Assembly: GCF_011927785.1 (NCBI RefSeq)
Contig: NZ_JAATJK010000001.1
Location: forward strand, 2,294,001 to 2,358,000
Length of the DNA: 64,000 nt
Direction: 5' to 3'
DNA from: Micromonospora profundi
Lineage (GTDB): Bacteria; Actinomycetota; Actinomycetes; Mycobacteriales; Micromonosporaceae
The notes beneath the pieces are model-generated. The model saw only the letters and a list, made by a program, of their open reading frames with translations, searched no databases and was not told the origin of the DNA. This document shows, one piece after another, positions 43,129 to 51,315 of this stretch (position 1 is its first letter; each line of letters starts with the position of its first letter). Made by a program: the position numbers and the translations under genes.

Positions 43129-43240
43129 CGACGACGCTCCCTCCGGCGGTCGGCAATCAGCGTACCGACCCGGACCCGCTCGGCGGTATCGCTCCGCCGA
43201 GCCGCCACGCCCGCGATACTGGCCGGGCAGGAGGTGGACA

Positions 43241-44122
43241 GTGAACTCGGCGGACAGCGCGGCGGTCGTGGTCGGCGTGGACGGCTCGGGGCAGTCCCTA
43301 CGAGCGGTACGCCTGGCCGCCGCCGAGGCAGCCCGCCGGCACCGGCCGCTGCGGGTCGTCCACGGCTTCATCTGGCCGCTGCTGCACGTGCCGGACTCCC
43401 CCGCTCCGGACGCGCCGCCCGGCGGCGGTCTGCGCCACCAGGCAGAGGAACTTGTCGCCGCCGCTGTGGCCGAAGCCGAGGCCACCGTGCCCGGCCTGTC
43501 GATCTCCGGCGAGATCATCGACGGCGAGGCCGCAGCGGTGCTGATCGGCGAGTCCCCCAGCGCGGCGCTCATCGTGCTCGGCGACCGGGGAATGGGCGGC
43601 TTCACCGCGCTGATCATCGGCTCGGTGGCGGTGCAGGTCGCCGCGTACGCCGACTGCCCGGTCCTCGTGACCCGCGGCGAGCAACGCCCGGACGAGCCGG
43701 TGGTGGTGGGGATGGACGGCTCGGCGGCGTCCCGACTCGCCGCCGAATTCGCGGCCGAGACCGCCCTGACGCGCGACGTGCCGCTGCACGCCGTGCACGC
43801 CTACCGCCATCCGGGCAGCCGCGGCCCCGGCGACATGCAACCCCTGGTGTACGACGCCGACGGGCTGCGCGCCGAGCAGGAACAGGTGCTCGCCGGATGG
43901 CTGGCCGGGCTGGTCGAGAGCCACCCCGGGCTGCGACTGACCGGGGTGGCCACCCGCGGCCGGGCCCGCACCGTGCTCACCGAGGCGTCCCGTTCCGCCC
44001 AACTCGTCGTCGTCGGCGGCCACGGCAGAGGCGAGGTGACCGGGTTGCTGCTGGGGTCGGTGAGCCAGGCCGTGCTGCACCACGCCCACTGTCCCGTCGC
44101 CATCGTCCGCGCGCCCCGCTGA
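43241..44122 (+). CDS. Universal stress protein, two tandem USP domains
   Basis: A 293-residue cytoplasmic protein of two USP domains (about 1-145 and 150-293). Each has the ATP-binding pattern: [11 protein letters not shown] and [20 protein letters not shown] in the first, [11 protein letters not shown] and [20 protein letters not shown] in the second. The GTG at 43241 has GGAGGT 7 bases upstream. Such proteins accumulate under hypoxia, starvation or redox stress. It is divergent from the methyltransferase. Confidence 0.9.
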   Translation: MNSADSAAVVVGVDGSGQSLRAVRLAAAEAARRHRPLRVVHGFIWPLLHVPDSPAPDAPPGGGLRHQAEELVAAAVAEAEATVPGLSISGEIIDGEAAAVLIGESPSAALIVLGDRGMGGFTALIIGSVAVQVAAYADCPVLVTRGEQRPDEPVVVGMDGSAASRLAAEFAAETALTRDVPLHAVHAYRHPGSRGPGDMQPLVYDADGLRAEQEQVLAGWLAGLVESHPGLRLTGVATRGRARTVLTEASRSAQLVVVGGHGRGEVTGLLLGSVSQAVLHHAHCPVAIVRAPR

Positions 44123-44193
44123 CCACCGGGGTTGACCCGCCGCAGGACGGGTAGACGGCCGCGGTACGCCAACGGCGACGAAGGAGGCAGCAG

Positions 44194-44406
44194 ATGCCAG
44201 GACCACGGCCGGGAAGCAACGCGTACGACAAGCAGCGGGCGCGGCTGCGCAACGCCATCGACGACTCCGGACGGCGGGTGCCCGACGGTAAGGCGAACCA
44301 GGTCGCCAACAAGATCCTCCAGGAGGATCGCGGCCAGCGGGGCGTCGTGCGCGGCGAGCGCACCTACGGCCCCAAGGGTGAGCGCGAACCGGGCGATCCG
44401 AAGTGA
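44194..44406 (+). CDS. Small basic hypothetical protein, 70 aa
   Basis: A hydrophilic, highly charged protein (MPGPRPGSNAYDKQRARLRN; ERTYGPKGEREPGDPK at the C-terminus) with no membrane segment. GGAGG precedes the ATG. It overlaps the next gene by 4 bases, so it is probably real and co-translated. I recognise no function. Similar small proteins are common in actinomycetes and may bind nucleic acid. Confidence 0.7.
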   Translation: MPGPRPGSNAYDKQRARLRNAIDDSGRRVPDGKANQVANKILQEDRGQRGVVRGERTYGPKGEREPGDPK

Positions 44407-44879
44407 GGAGGGTCGACCTGGCCGACGGCGCCATCGCGGGCGCCGTCGGCAGCACAGCGCTGAACGTGGTCGGCTACCTGGACATCGCCCTGCGGGCACG
44501 GCCGGCGAGCACCACCGCGGAGCAGACCGTCGGCCGGCTGGCCGACATCGCGCACGTGGACCTCGGACCGGAGCCCCGGGCGGCGACCCGCCGCTCCGGG
44601 CTGGGGCCGTTGATCGGCTACGGGCTGGGCATCGCGGCCGGCATGGCGTTCGCGCTCTACGCCGGCGGTCGGCGGCAGTCACTGCCACTGGCCACCGGTG
44701 TGCTCGGCGCTGGCGTCATGGCCATGACCGACGGGTCCATCACCGCCCTGGGTATCAGCAACCCGCGGACGTGGGGACGCTCCGACTGGGTCTCGGACAT
44801 CGTTCCGCACCTGGCGTACGGGCTGACGGCCGCCGCAACCTGGAACAGGCTGCGGCGGCCGTCACGTCGCGACAGTTAG
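44403..44879 (+). CDS. Hypothetical membrane protein, 158 aa
   Basis: Three to four hydrophobic Gly/Ala-rich segments are visible (GAIAGAVGSTALNVVGYL; GLGPLIGYGLGIAAGMAFAL; PLATGVLGAGVMAMTDGSIT), with a short soluble loop between the first two. The overall character resembles DUF1440-type or YagU-like small membrane proteins. The start is uncertain (ATG-less GTG/ATG choices), but the 4-base overlap with the preceding gene supports 44403. The function is unknown. Confidence 0.72.
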   Translation: MRRVDLADGAIAGAVGSTALNVVGYLDIALRARPASTTAEQTVGRLADIAHVDLGPEPRAATRRSGLGPLIGYGLGIAAGMAFALYAGGRRQSLPLATGVLGAGVMAMTDGSITALGISNPRTWGRSDWVSDIVPHLAYGLTAAATWNRLRRPSRRDS

Positions 44880-45082
44880 GCCCGGGTGTCGCTGTCGTCC
44901 TCGGCGACCGGCTCACCCGCCGGGCCGTACGGCGACACCTGGCCCTTGGGCACCGGCCGACCGGCGTCTCCGCGCGACGAACCCCTGTTGCGCGGGTGCC
45001 CGGTCGGCGTGGGCCCCTTGCTGTCCTGACTGGTAGCTCCCTTGGCGTTACGCCGGAACTCCTCCTGCTGCGGGTTGACCAC
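44876..45082 (-). CDS. Small hydrophilic hypothetical protein, 68 aa
   Basis: The GTG at 45082 follows GGAGGGAG by 8 bases. The product is disordered and rich in Gly, Pro, Arg and Asp (PQQEEFRRNAKGATSQ). It overlaps the end of the convergent membrane protein gene by 4 bases. The strong ribosome-binding site favours a real gene. No family is recognised. Confidence 0.55.
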   Translation of the reverse strand: MVNPQQEEFRRNAKGATSQDSKGPTPTGHPRNRGSSRGDAGRPVPKGQVSPYGPAGEPVAEDDSDTRA

Positions 45083-45226
45083 GAGTGTCTCCCTCCAGGT
45101 ACGGCAGGCGGCATCGACCGCCTCCACCGCCGGCATACCCGCCCCGCCCGACGGCATTCCGGCCCCGCGCACCGGCTCGCTGCCGACGTGAGGGCTAGCC
45201 GGTCGCGGGGCGGGTACCCACCCGGT

Positions 45227-45877
45227 GTGGGCGACGATCGAGCGGTGGTGCGGGTCCTGCTGGACCGGCGGGGCGACACGTACGCGGAGGAGGCCGGGAT
45301 CCGGCTCGCCGACCGACCAGGGCCGCTGTACCAGTTGCTGGTGCTGGCCACCCTCCTGAGCACCCGGATCCGGGCGTGCGTGGCTGTCGACGCCGCACGG
45401 GAGTTGTTCGCGGCCGGCTACCGCACGCCGCAGGCGATGGAGGCGGCCACCTGGCAGCAGCGGGTCGACGCGCTCGGCAGGGGTCACTACCGCCGCTACG
45501 ACGAGCGGACCGCCACGATGCTCGGCACCGGCGCGCGACTGTGCCTGGACCGCTGGCACGGCGACCTGCGGCGGCTGCACCGGGAGGCTCAGGGCGACCC
45601 GGCCGGGCTGCGCCGACGGCTCACCGAGTTTCCCGGCATCGGGCCCACCGGCGCGGACATCTACCTGCGCGAGGCACAGACGGTCTGGTCCGACCTGCGC
45701 CCGTACGCCGACCGGCGCGCGCTGGCCGGCGCGAAGCGGCTCGGTCTGCCCGGCTCACCGGACCGGCTGGCCGGGCTTGTCGACGGGCCGGAGTTCGGCC
45801 GCCTCGCCTCGGCACTGGTCCGGGTGGCGCTCGGGGAGGAATCCGCAGGCGAAATCACCCGCGTCGCCGCCGGCTGA
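45227..45877 (+). CDS. HhH-GPD (endonuclease III-like) DNA repair protein
   Basis: A 216-residue helix-hairpin-helix protein related to endonuclease III. LLVLATLLSTRIRACVAVDA and FPGIGPTGADIYLRE are the HhH-GPD landmarks. The Lys that gives Nth its lyase activity (GVGRKTAN in Nth) is replaced here (GIGPTGAD), and the C-terminal FeS Cys cluster is missing. It may be a monofunctional glycosylase or an alkyl-base-recognition variant. The start is GTG 45227. Confidence 0.75.
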   Translation: MGDDRAVVRVLLDRRGDTYAEEAGIRLADRPGPLYQLLVLATLLSTRIRACVAVDAARELFAAGYRTPQAMEAATWQQRVDALGRGHYRRYDERTATMLGTGARLCLDRWHGDLRRLHREAQGDPAGLRRRLTEFPGIGPTGADIYLREAQTVWSDLRPYADRRALAGAKRLGLPGSPDRLAGLVDGPEFGRLASALVRVALGEESAGEITRVAAG

Positions 45878-45882
45878 GGCGC

Positions 45883-46125
45883 TCACTTGACCGTCTTGTC
45901 ACCCGGTCGGGTCAGGTGCCACACCAGCAGCGCGGCGAGCAGCGCCAGGACGATCACCCCGCCGGAGATGCCTCGGCCCTCCTCGGGGCTGCGGCCCGCG
46001 CTGCCGAAGTAGATCACCGCGAGGCCGGCGAGCACTGTGACCACCTTGCGAAAACCTTGGTCCTTCACATACCGCACCGTAGGCAGCACGACGCCACTTC
46101 GGGATGTTTTGGACGGATCATCCAC
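45883..46125 (-). CDS. Small membrane protein, 80 aa
   Basis: Two hydrophobic helices (KVVTVLAGLAVIYFG and GGVIVLALLAALLVWHLT) with charged ends. It overlaps the downstream end of the CNNM/CBS protein gene by 8 bases on the same strand and probably belongs to its transcript. No known family. Confidence 0.6.
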   Translation of the reverse strand: MDDPSKTSRSGVVLPTVRYVKDQGFRKVVTVLAGLAVIYFGSAGRSPEEGRGISGGVIVLALLAALLVWHLTRPGDKTVK

Positions 46126-47422
46126 CGTCCGGGTGGCCTCCGGCGTGCCTGTCGACGACGAAGCCGCGTAGCCGCACCCGCCGTACCGCCCGGTCGGCGA
46201 CCTCCACCACCTCGATGGTCAACCCGGGCAGCCGCACCGTCTCGCCCGGCGCACGCGGCAGATGACCCAGCCGCGCCAGCACCAGACCGGCCACCGTCGT
46301 GTACTCCCGCGACAGCGGAAAGCTCAGACGCACCCCCAGGTCGGGCAGGTCGTGCAGTGGGAAGTCACCGGGCACCAGCAGCGACCCGTCCGGCTCGGGT
46401 GTCACGTCCTGTACGTCCCTGTCGGTCTCGTCGTACAACTCGCCGACCACCTCGGCCAGCAGGTCCTCCAGGGTGATCATGCCGTCGATGCCGCCGTGCT
46501 CGTCGACGACGAGCGCCAGTTGCTGGTGCTCCTGGCGCAACTGGCGCAGCGCGTCGGCGACCGGGAGGGTGACCGGCAACAGCAGTGGCGGCCTCCCCCG
46601 CTCCTGCACAGTGCCCACGCCCGACTGCACCAGGTCGCGGATGTGCACCACGCCGATCACGTCGTCAAGCCCGCCGGGACCGGTCACTGGCGCGCGGGAC
46701 CGTCCGGCGGCGGCCAGCCGACGGACACCCTCGCCTACGGGAAGGTCGGCCGGCAGGGTGGTCACCTCCCGCCGGGGCACCAGGATCTCGCGGAGCGTCC
46801 GGCCGGCGATGTCGAAGGCACCGGTCAGGATCTCCCGCTGCTGCGCCGAGAGCCCACGCCGGCTGACGAGCATCTCCCGCAGCTCGTCCTCGGTCATCTC
46901 CTCACGGCTGGCCCGGGGGTCGCCGCCGGCCAGCCGGACCACCACGTCGGTGGCCCAGCTGAGCAGCCAGACTGCCGGTCGGGACACCCGGGCGAGCAGG
47001 TCCAGTGGCCGGGCGCTGAGCAGCGCCCACCGCTCCGCCCGCTGCATTGCCAACCGTTTCGGCGCCAGCTCACCGAACACCAGCGTCACGAAGGTCAACG
47101 CCACGGTCACCACCACGATCGCGGCGGGGCGGGCCGCCGCGCCGAGGAAACCCAGCGGCGCCACGAGCGGTTGGGCAAGCGACACCGCAGCCGCCGCCGA
47201 GGCCAGGAACCCGGCCAGGGTGATGCCCAACTGGATGGTGGCCAGGTAGCGGTTCGGATCGCGCGACAGCCGCACCAGCCGCTCGCCGGTACGGGTTCGC
47301 CGCCCCAACCGCCGCAGCTGCCCCTCTCGCAGCGTCACCAACGCCATCTCGCTGCCGGAGAGCGCCGCGTTGACAAGGATCAGCACGGCCACCAGCACCA
47401 ACTGCCCGAGCTGGCTGCCCAT
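46118..47422 (-). CDS. CNNM/CBS-pair membrane protein (HlyC/CorC, hemolysin family)
   Basis: A 434-residue protein: a CNNM (DUF21) domain with four membrane segments at residues 1-190 (VLVAVLILVNAALSGSEMAL at the start), a tandem CBS pair at about 205-330 (MVSRRGLSAQ leads in; GVVHIRDLVQSGV, LVVDEHGGIDGMITLEDLL) and a C-terminal CorC_HlyC domain (VPGDFPLHDLPDLG, GLVLARLGHLPRAPGE). Members are linked to Mg or Co efflux and membrane integrity. Confidence 0.92.
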   Translation of the reverse strand: MGSQLGQLVLVAVLILVNAALSGSEMALVTLREGQLRRLGRRTRTGERLVRLSRDPNRYLATIQLGITLAGFLASAAAAVSLAQPLVAPLGFLGAAARPAAIVVVTVALTFVTLVFGELAPKRLAMQRAERWALLSARPLDLLARVSRPAVWLLSWATDVVVRLAGGDPRASREEMTEDELREMLVSRRGLSAQQREILTGAFDIAGRTLREILVPRREVTTLPADLPVGEGVRRLAAAGRSRAPVTGPGGLDDVIGVVHIRDLVQSGVGTVQERGRPPLLLPVTLPVADALRQLRQEHQQLALVVDEHGGIDGMITLEDLLAEVVGELYDETDRDVQDVTPEPDGSLLVPGDFPLHDLPDLGVRLSFPLSREYTTVAGLVLARLGHLPRAPGETVRLPGLTIEVVEVADRAVRRVRLRGFVVDRHAGGHPDGG

Positions 47423-47493
47423 CGCGTACCCCCGTTCGCCACCTCAGGTCACTCAACCGCAGCGCACCCGGCCCTGGTCCGGTTTCGGGGCGC

Positions 47494-47739
47494 TCAGTCG
47501 ACCTCCAGGTCGTCCAGCGAGATGGAGTGCGTCATCAGCCACCGGGCCAGCGCCGACATGCCGAACAGCCACAGCGGAACCGACTCGGTGGGGCCGTTCG
47601 TGGCGTAGATGGCGAACCGCAGGTCCGGCGCGCGGTACGCCTCGATCCGCCATTTGTGCTGCCGGTCCCGCCAGACCGCCGAAGGGTCCATGCCGTCACC
47701 GTAGGTGACCGTCGCCGACTGCGGGGTCGGTTGGAGCAC
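47494..47739 (-). CDS. Conserved hypothetical protein, 81 aa
   Basis: A small protein with an aromatic-rich strand pattern (KWRIEAYRAPDLRFAIYATN, PLWLFGMSALARWLMTHSIS). The start may be the internal ATG at 47691, where the product begins MDPSAVWRDR. It is on the same strand as the CNNM gene and 25 bases downstream of the TetR stop. No family is recognised. Confidence 0.55.
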   Translation of the reverse strand: MLQPTPQSATVTYGDGMDPSAVWRDRQHKWRIEAYRAPDLRFAIYATNGPTESVPLWLFGMSALARWLMTHSISLDDLEVD

Positions 47740-47763
47740 CGGAGCGCAGGCGAGCGGCAGCGG

Positions 47764-48372
47764 TCAGCGGCGCGGTCGATCCTGCTCGGCCGGAGCGGTG
47801 GCTCTCCGGACGCAGTCATGCAGCAGGGCGCGGCGCTTGTCGTGCACGTCGTCGGGCTCCTGGTCACTTGCCGCGTAGACGTTGCTGACCGGCGACCAGG
47901 CCATGGACATGGCGATCACCATGGCCAGGATGTCGAACGGGTCGCCCGCGCGGATCCGGCCCGCGGCTTGGGCCTCGGCGATGGCTGCCAGTTTGCGATC
48001 GTCGTAGTGCTCGTGGGTCTCGACGAGGTGCCCGGCGGGCCGGCGCTCCAGCCGGGTCCAGGTCGCCAGCCGGATGAGGTCGGGACGGCGCAGGTATTCG
48101 TCGTAGAGGCGAACGGCCCAGTCGGCGAGATCGTCGGCGTCGATGGGCACGACGTTGGTGATGCGCTCCAGCGAGCTGAGGAAGATCGCGTCGAAGAGGC
48201 GTTCCTTGTCACCGAAGTAGGCGTAGAGCTGCGCCTTGTTGGTACGTGCGGCCGACACGATGCGGTCGATGCGTGCCCCGGCGATGCCGTGTTGGGCGAA
48301 CTCCTCGGTGGCGGCGTCCAGGATGCGCTGGTACGTCGCGGCGCCTCGCGAGGTCTGGGGCTGTGCCGACAT
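47764..48372 (-). CDS. TetR-family transcriptional regulator
   Basis: A 202-residue regulator. The N-terminal helix-turn-helix is at residues 10-60 (RILDAATEEFAQHGIAGARI, RTNKAQLYAYFGDKERLF), and the ligand domain follows. It is divergent from an alcohol dehydrogenase gene, with two palindromes in the 96-base gap. The classic arrangement is a repressor controlling itself and its neighbour in response to a small molecule, perhaps an aldehyde or alcohol. Confidence 0.92.
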   Translation of the reverse strand: MSAQPQTSRGAATYQRILDAATEEFAQHGIAGARIDRIVSAARTNKAQLYAYFGDKERLFDAIFLSSLERITNVVPIDADDLADWAVRLYDEYLRRPDLIRLATWTRLERRPAGHLVETHEHYDDRKLAAIAEAQAAGRIRAGDPFDILAMVIAMSMAWSPVSNVYAASDQEPDDVHDKRRALLHDCVRRATAPAEQDRPRR

Positions 48373-48385
48373 GCTCCCACTTTAG

Positions 48386-48405
48386 CAAACAGACCGGTTG
48401 GTTTG
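48386..48405. promoter_or_regulatory. TetR operator candidate 1
   Basis: CAAACAGACCGGTTGGTTTG is symmetrical at 16 of 20 positions and lies 14 bases from the regulator start. It shares AAACAGACCG with the second site at 48433. Confidence 0.6.
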
Positions 48406-48433
48406 CCGCAGGGCGAATTCACGTCTACGTTGA

Positions 48434-48453
48434 AACAGACCGAACAGTCTGTT
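48434..48453. promoter_or_regulatory. TetR operator candidate 2
   Basis: Perfect 7-base arms AACAGAC and GTCTGTT flank CGAACA, 16 bases before the dehydrogenase start codon. Together with the first site it forms an operator pair serving both divergent genes. Confidence 0.65.
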
Positions 48454-48468
48454 GGAAGGTTGACGTAC

Positions 48469-49503
48469 ATGCGAACCACCACCGGATGGCGGGCCGCCGG
48501 CCCGGCCACACTGCGGCGTACCGACATCCAGCGCCGCGACCTGCGACCGGACGACATCGCGGTGCGGGTCGACTACTGCGGCGTGTGCCACAGCGACCTG
48601 CACGCCCTGCGCGACCACGACAGGCAAACACTCCTGGTGCCCGGTCACGAGTTCACCGGCGTGGTGACCGCGACCGGCCCCGAGGTGACCGCCTTCTCGA
48701 TCGGCGACCACGTCGCGGTTGGCAACATCGTCGACTCCTGCGGCACGTGCGGCATGTGCAGGGCCGGCCAGGAGAACTTCTGCCACTCCTTCCCGACCCT
48801 GACCTACGGCGGCACCGACCGGCAGGACGGGTCGACCACACTGGGCGGCTTCTCCCGCGAGTACGTCGTCCGCGACGCGTTCGCCTACCCCCTCCCCTCC
48901 GGCCTCGACCCGGCCGCCGCCGCACCACTCCTGTGCGCGGGCGTCACCGTCTGGGAACCCCTGCACTCCCTCGGAGTGGGCCCCGGCAGTCGCATCGCCG
49001 TGGCCGGGCTCGGCGGCCTGGGCCACCTCGCTGTCAAGATGGCAGTGGCGCTCGGCGCCACCACGACAGCCATCAGCCGCACCAAGGACAAGCGCGACGA
49101 CGCCCGCCGGCTCGGCGCCCGCGACCTCATCGACTCCACCGACACGCAGCAGATGGCCGCGGCACGCGACACCTTCGACGTCGTCATCGACACCATCTCC
49201 GCACCTCACGACCTCGCCCCGTACCTGAAGCTTGTGGCGATGGACGGCACCCTCAGCCTCCTCGGCTACCTGGGCCAGGTCACCGTCGAGGCCACTGACC
49301 TGCTCATCGGACGCAAGAAGCTCAGTTCCGCGGGCAGCGGAGGCCGTCCCGCGACCGCCCGGATGCTCCAGTTCTGCGCCGACAACGGCATCGCCGCCGA
49401 CGTCGAGGTCCTCCCGTCGGCGCAGGTGGACACGGCACTCGACCGCCTCCGGCGAAACGACGTCCGCTACCGCTTCGTGCTCGACATGTCCGACCTGGAC
49501 TGA
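48469..49503 (+). CDS. Zinc-dependent alcohol dehydrogenase (NAD(P), CAD/YahK type)
   Basis: A 344-residue medium-chain dehydrogenase. CGVCHSDLHALRDH and PGHEFTGVV carry catalytic zinc ligands, and CGTCGMCRAGQENFC carries the structural zinc. GLGGLGHLAVKMAVALGATT is the nucleotide-binding fold, followed by SRTKDKRDDARRLGARDLID. It reduces aldehydes or oxidises alcohols. ATG 48469 follows GGAAGG at 7 bases. It is controlled by the divergent TetR gene. Confidence 0.92.
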   Translation: MRTTTGWRAAGPATLRRTDIQRRDLRPDDIAVRVDYCGVCHSDLHALRDHDRQTLLVPGHEFTGVVTATGPEVTAFSIGDHVAVGNIVDSCGTCGMCRAGQENFCHSFPTLTYGGTDRQDGSTTLGGFSREYVVRDAFAYPLPSGLDPAAAAPLLCAGVTVWEPLHSLGVGPGSRIAVAGLGGLGHLAVKMAVALGATTTAISRTKDKRDDARRLGARDLIDSTDTQQMAAARDTFDVVIDTISAPHDLAPYLKLVAMDGTLSLLGYLGQVTVEATDLLIGRKKLSSAGSGGRPATARMLQFCADNGIAADVEVLPSAQVDTALDRLRRNDVRYRFVLDMSDLD

Positions 49504-49558
49504 TCAGGCGCTCGACCCGGGCCAGGACGTGCGGCAGGCCCGGGATTCCGCGACGCAC

Positions 49559-51313
49559 TCAGGTGACGACGATCCGGGCGTCGTCGGGCAGTCGGCGGGT
49601 CGCGCCCCGGCGATCCAGCAACTCCAGCAGCGGCACCGCCACCCGGCGGGTGGTGCCAAGCGCCTGCCGGGCCGCCGACAGGGTGAACGGCTGGGGCAGC
49701 CCGGCCAACACCCGGACCGCGTCGTCGAGCGCGTCGGGCAGCAGCACCACGTTGTCGGCCAGCCGCAGGAGAGCCCCGGCGCGCACGGCGGCGCCGATCT
49801 CCCGGGGACCCAGGCCCAGGTCGACGAGGTGGTCCGCCTCGGGGGCGCGGAACGGCCTGTCGCCGTACTCGTCGCGGACCCGCTGCACGGCCCGGGCCAC
49901 CGGCTCGGGCAGATCGGCCACGCCCGCCGCACCGACCCGACCCGCGTGGACACGCAGAGGCGGTCGGATCAGGGCCTCGACCAGCACCCGGTCGGGCAGT
50001 GCCAGGCGCTGCCGCAGCACCTCCACAGGCATGCCCGGCTCCAGCGGGTGTTCCCGCGCGTAGCGGGTGACCTCCTCGGTCACCTGGTCGCCGAGCCGCC
50101 GCCAGTGCGCGGGGTCGGCCAGCCAGTCACCGGCCACCGGCTCGCCGTGCGCCGGCACGCCCATGCGGATGAGCGTGCCGGCGCGGACCAGTCGACGGCG
50201 GCGCAGTTCCCCAGCCAGGTCGGGTCGACCGTCCAGGTCGGCGAGGACCTGCGCGCGAGCAGCGGCAGCACCCCTGCGGGCCAGCGGCGGGGGCGCGACG
50301 TCCAGCACCCGTACGCCGCCGGCCACGTGGTGCCGGCCCGGATCGCGCAGCAGCGCCCGGTCGCCCACCAGCAGCGGCAGCGGCCGCGCCAACCGGAGCC
50401 GCACGGTGTCCGCGCCGAGCGGTCGGACCCGCACCGGCACCGCCGCCGACCCGACGTGCAGGGTGAGGGCTGCCGGCAGGTCGGCGGCCGGGTCACCGGT
50501 GAGCCGCACGTCGACGAGGTCGGTGCGGTGGAACCGGCCCGGGGTGAGCAGCGCGTCGCCCCGGCCGATCCGGTCGCGCGACGTACCCCGGAGGTTGACC
50601 GCCACCCGGGCGACCGCCGCCACGTCCGGCCGGGCCTCGCCCAGCGAGTGCAGACCGCGGACCCGGACCGTCTCCTGAGTGCCGGCCACCTCCAACTCGT
50701 CGCCCACCCGCAGCTGACCGGCGCCCAGCGTGCCGGTGACCACGGTGCCGCTGCCGCGCACTGTGAAACTGCGGTCCACCCAGAGCCGGACCGGGTCGTC
50801 CACGGCCGGGGCGGGCAGGCCGACGGCCAGCCGGTCCAGGGCGGCACGCAGGTCCGGCAGGCCGGCGCCGGTCAGACCACTGACCGCCACCGCCTCCACC
50901 GCGCCGAGGCTTGTCCCGGCGATCTCGGCGAGGGCCTGGGCCGTCGCCGGTCCCGGGTCGGCCAGGTCCGCGCGGGTCACCGCAAGCAGGCCGTACGCGA
51001 CGCCGAGCGCGTCGAGCGCGGCCAGGTGCTCGGTGGACTGCGGCATCCAACCCTCGTCGGCGGCCACCACGATCAGCGCGGCGGGCACCGGGCCGACACC
51101 GGCGAGCATGTTCGGCACGAACCGCTCGTGACCGGGCACGTCAACGAACGCGATCGTGGCGCCGGACGGCAGCGTCGTCCAGGCGAAACCCAGGTCGATT
51201 GTCATGCCCCGGCGGCGTTCCTCAGCCCACCGGTCCGGCTCCATACCCGTCAACGCCCGGACCAACGTCGACTTGCCGTGGTCGACGTGCCCGGCGGTGG
51301 CGACGACGAACAT
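49559..51313 (-). CDS. selB: Selenocysteine-specific translation elongation factor SelB
   Basis: A 584-residue GTPase that carries selenocysteyl-tRNA to the ribosome at SECIS-marked UGA codons. The G domain shows ATAGHVDHGKSTLVRAL, DVPGHERFV and VTRADLADPG. Beta-barrel domains follow, and the C-terminal 250 residues form winged helices that bind the SECIS hairpin. ATG 51313 is 2 bases after the selA stop. With selA, tRNA-Sec and the Sec-encoding fdhA next to it, function is nearly certain. Confidence 0.95.
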   Translation of the reverse strand: MFVVATAGHVDHGKSTLVRALTGMEPDRWAEERRRGMTIDLGFAWTTLPSGATIAFVDVPGHERFVPNMLAGVGPVPAALIVVAADEGWMPQSTEHLAALDALGVAYGLLAVTRADLADPGPATAQALAEIAGTSLGAVEAVAVSGLTGAGLPDLRAALDRLAVGLPAPAVDDPVRLWVDRSFTVRGSGTVVTGTLGAGQLRVGDELEVAGTQETVRVRGLHSLGEARPDVAAVARVAVNLRGTSRDRIGRGDALLTPGRFHRTDLVDVRLTGDPAADLPAALTLHVGSAAVPVRVRPLGADTVRLRLARPLPLLVGDRALLRDPGRHHVAGGVRVLDVAPPPLARRGAAAARAQVLADLDGRPDLAGELRRRRLVRAGTLIRMGVPAHGEPVAGDWLADPAHWRRLGDQVTEEVTRYAREHPLEPGMPVEVLRQRLALPDRVLVEALIRPPLRVHAGRVGAAGVADLPEPVARAVQRVRDEYGDRPFRAPEADHLVDLGLGPREIGAAVRAGALLRLADNVVLLPDALDDAVRVLAGLPQPFTLSAARQALGTTRRVAVPLLELLDRRGATRRLPDDARIVVT

Positions 51314-51315
51314 GC

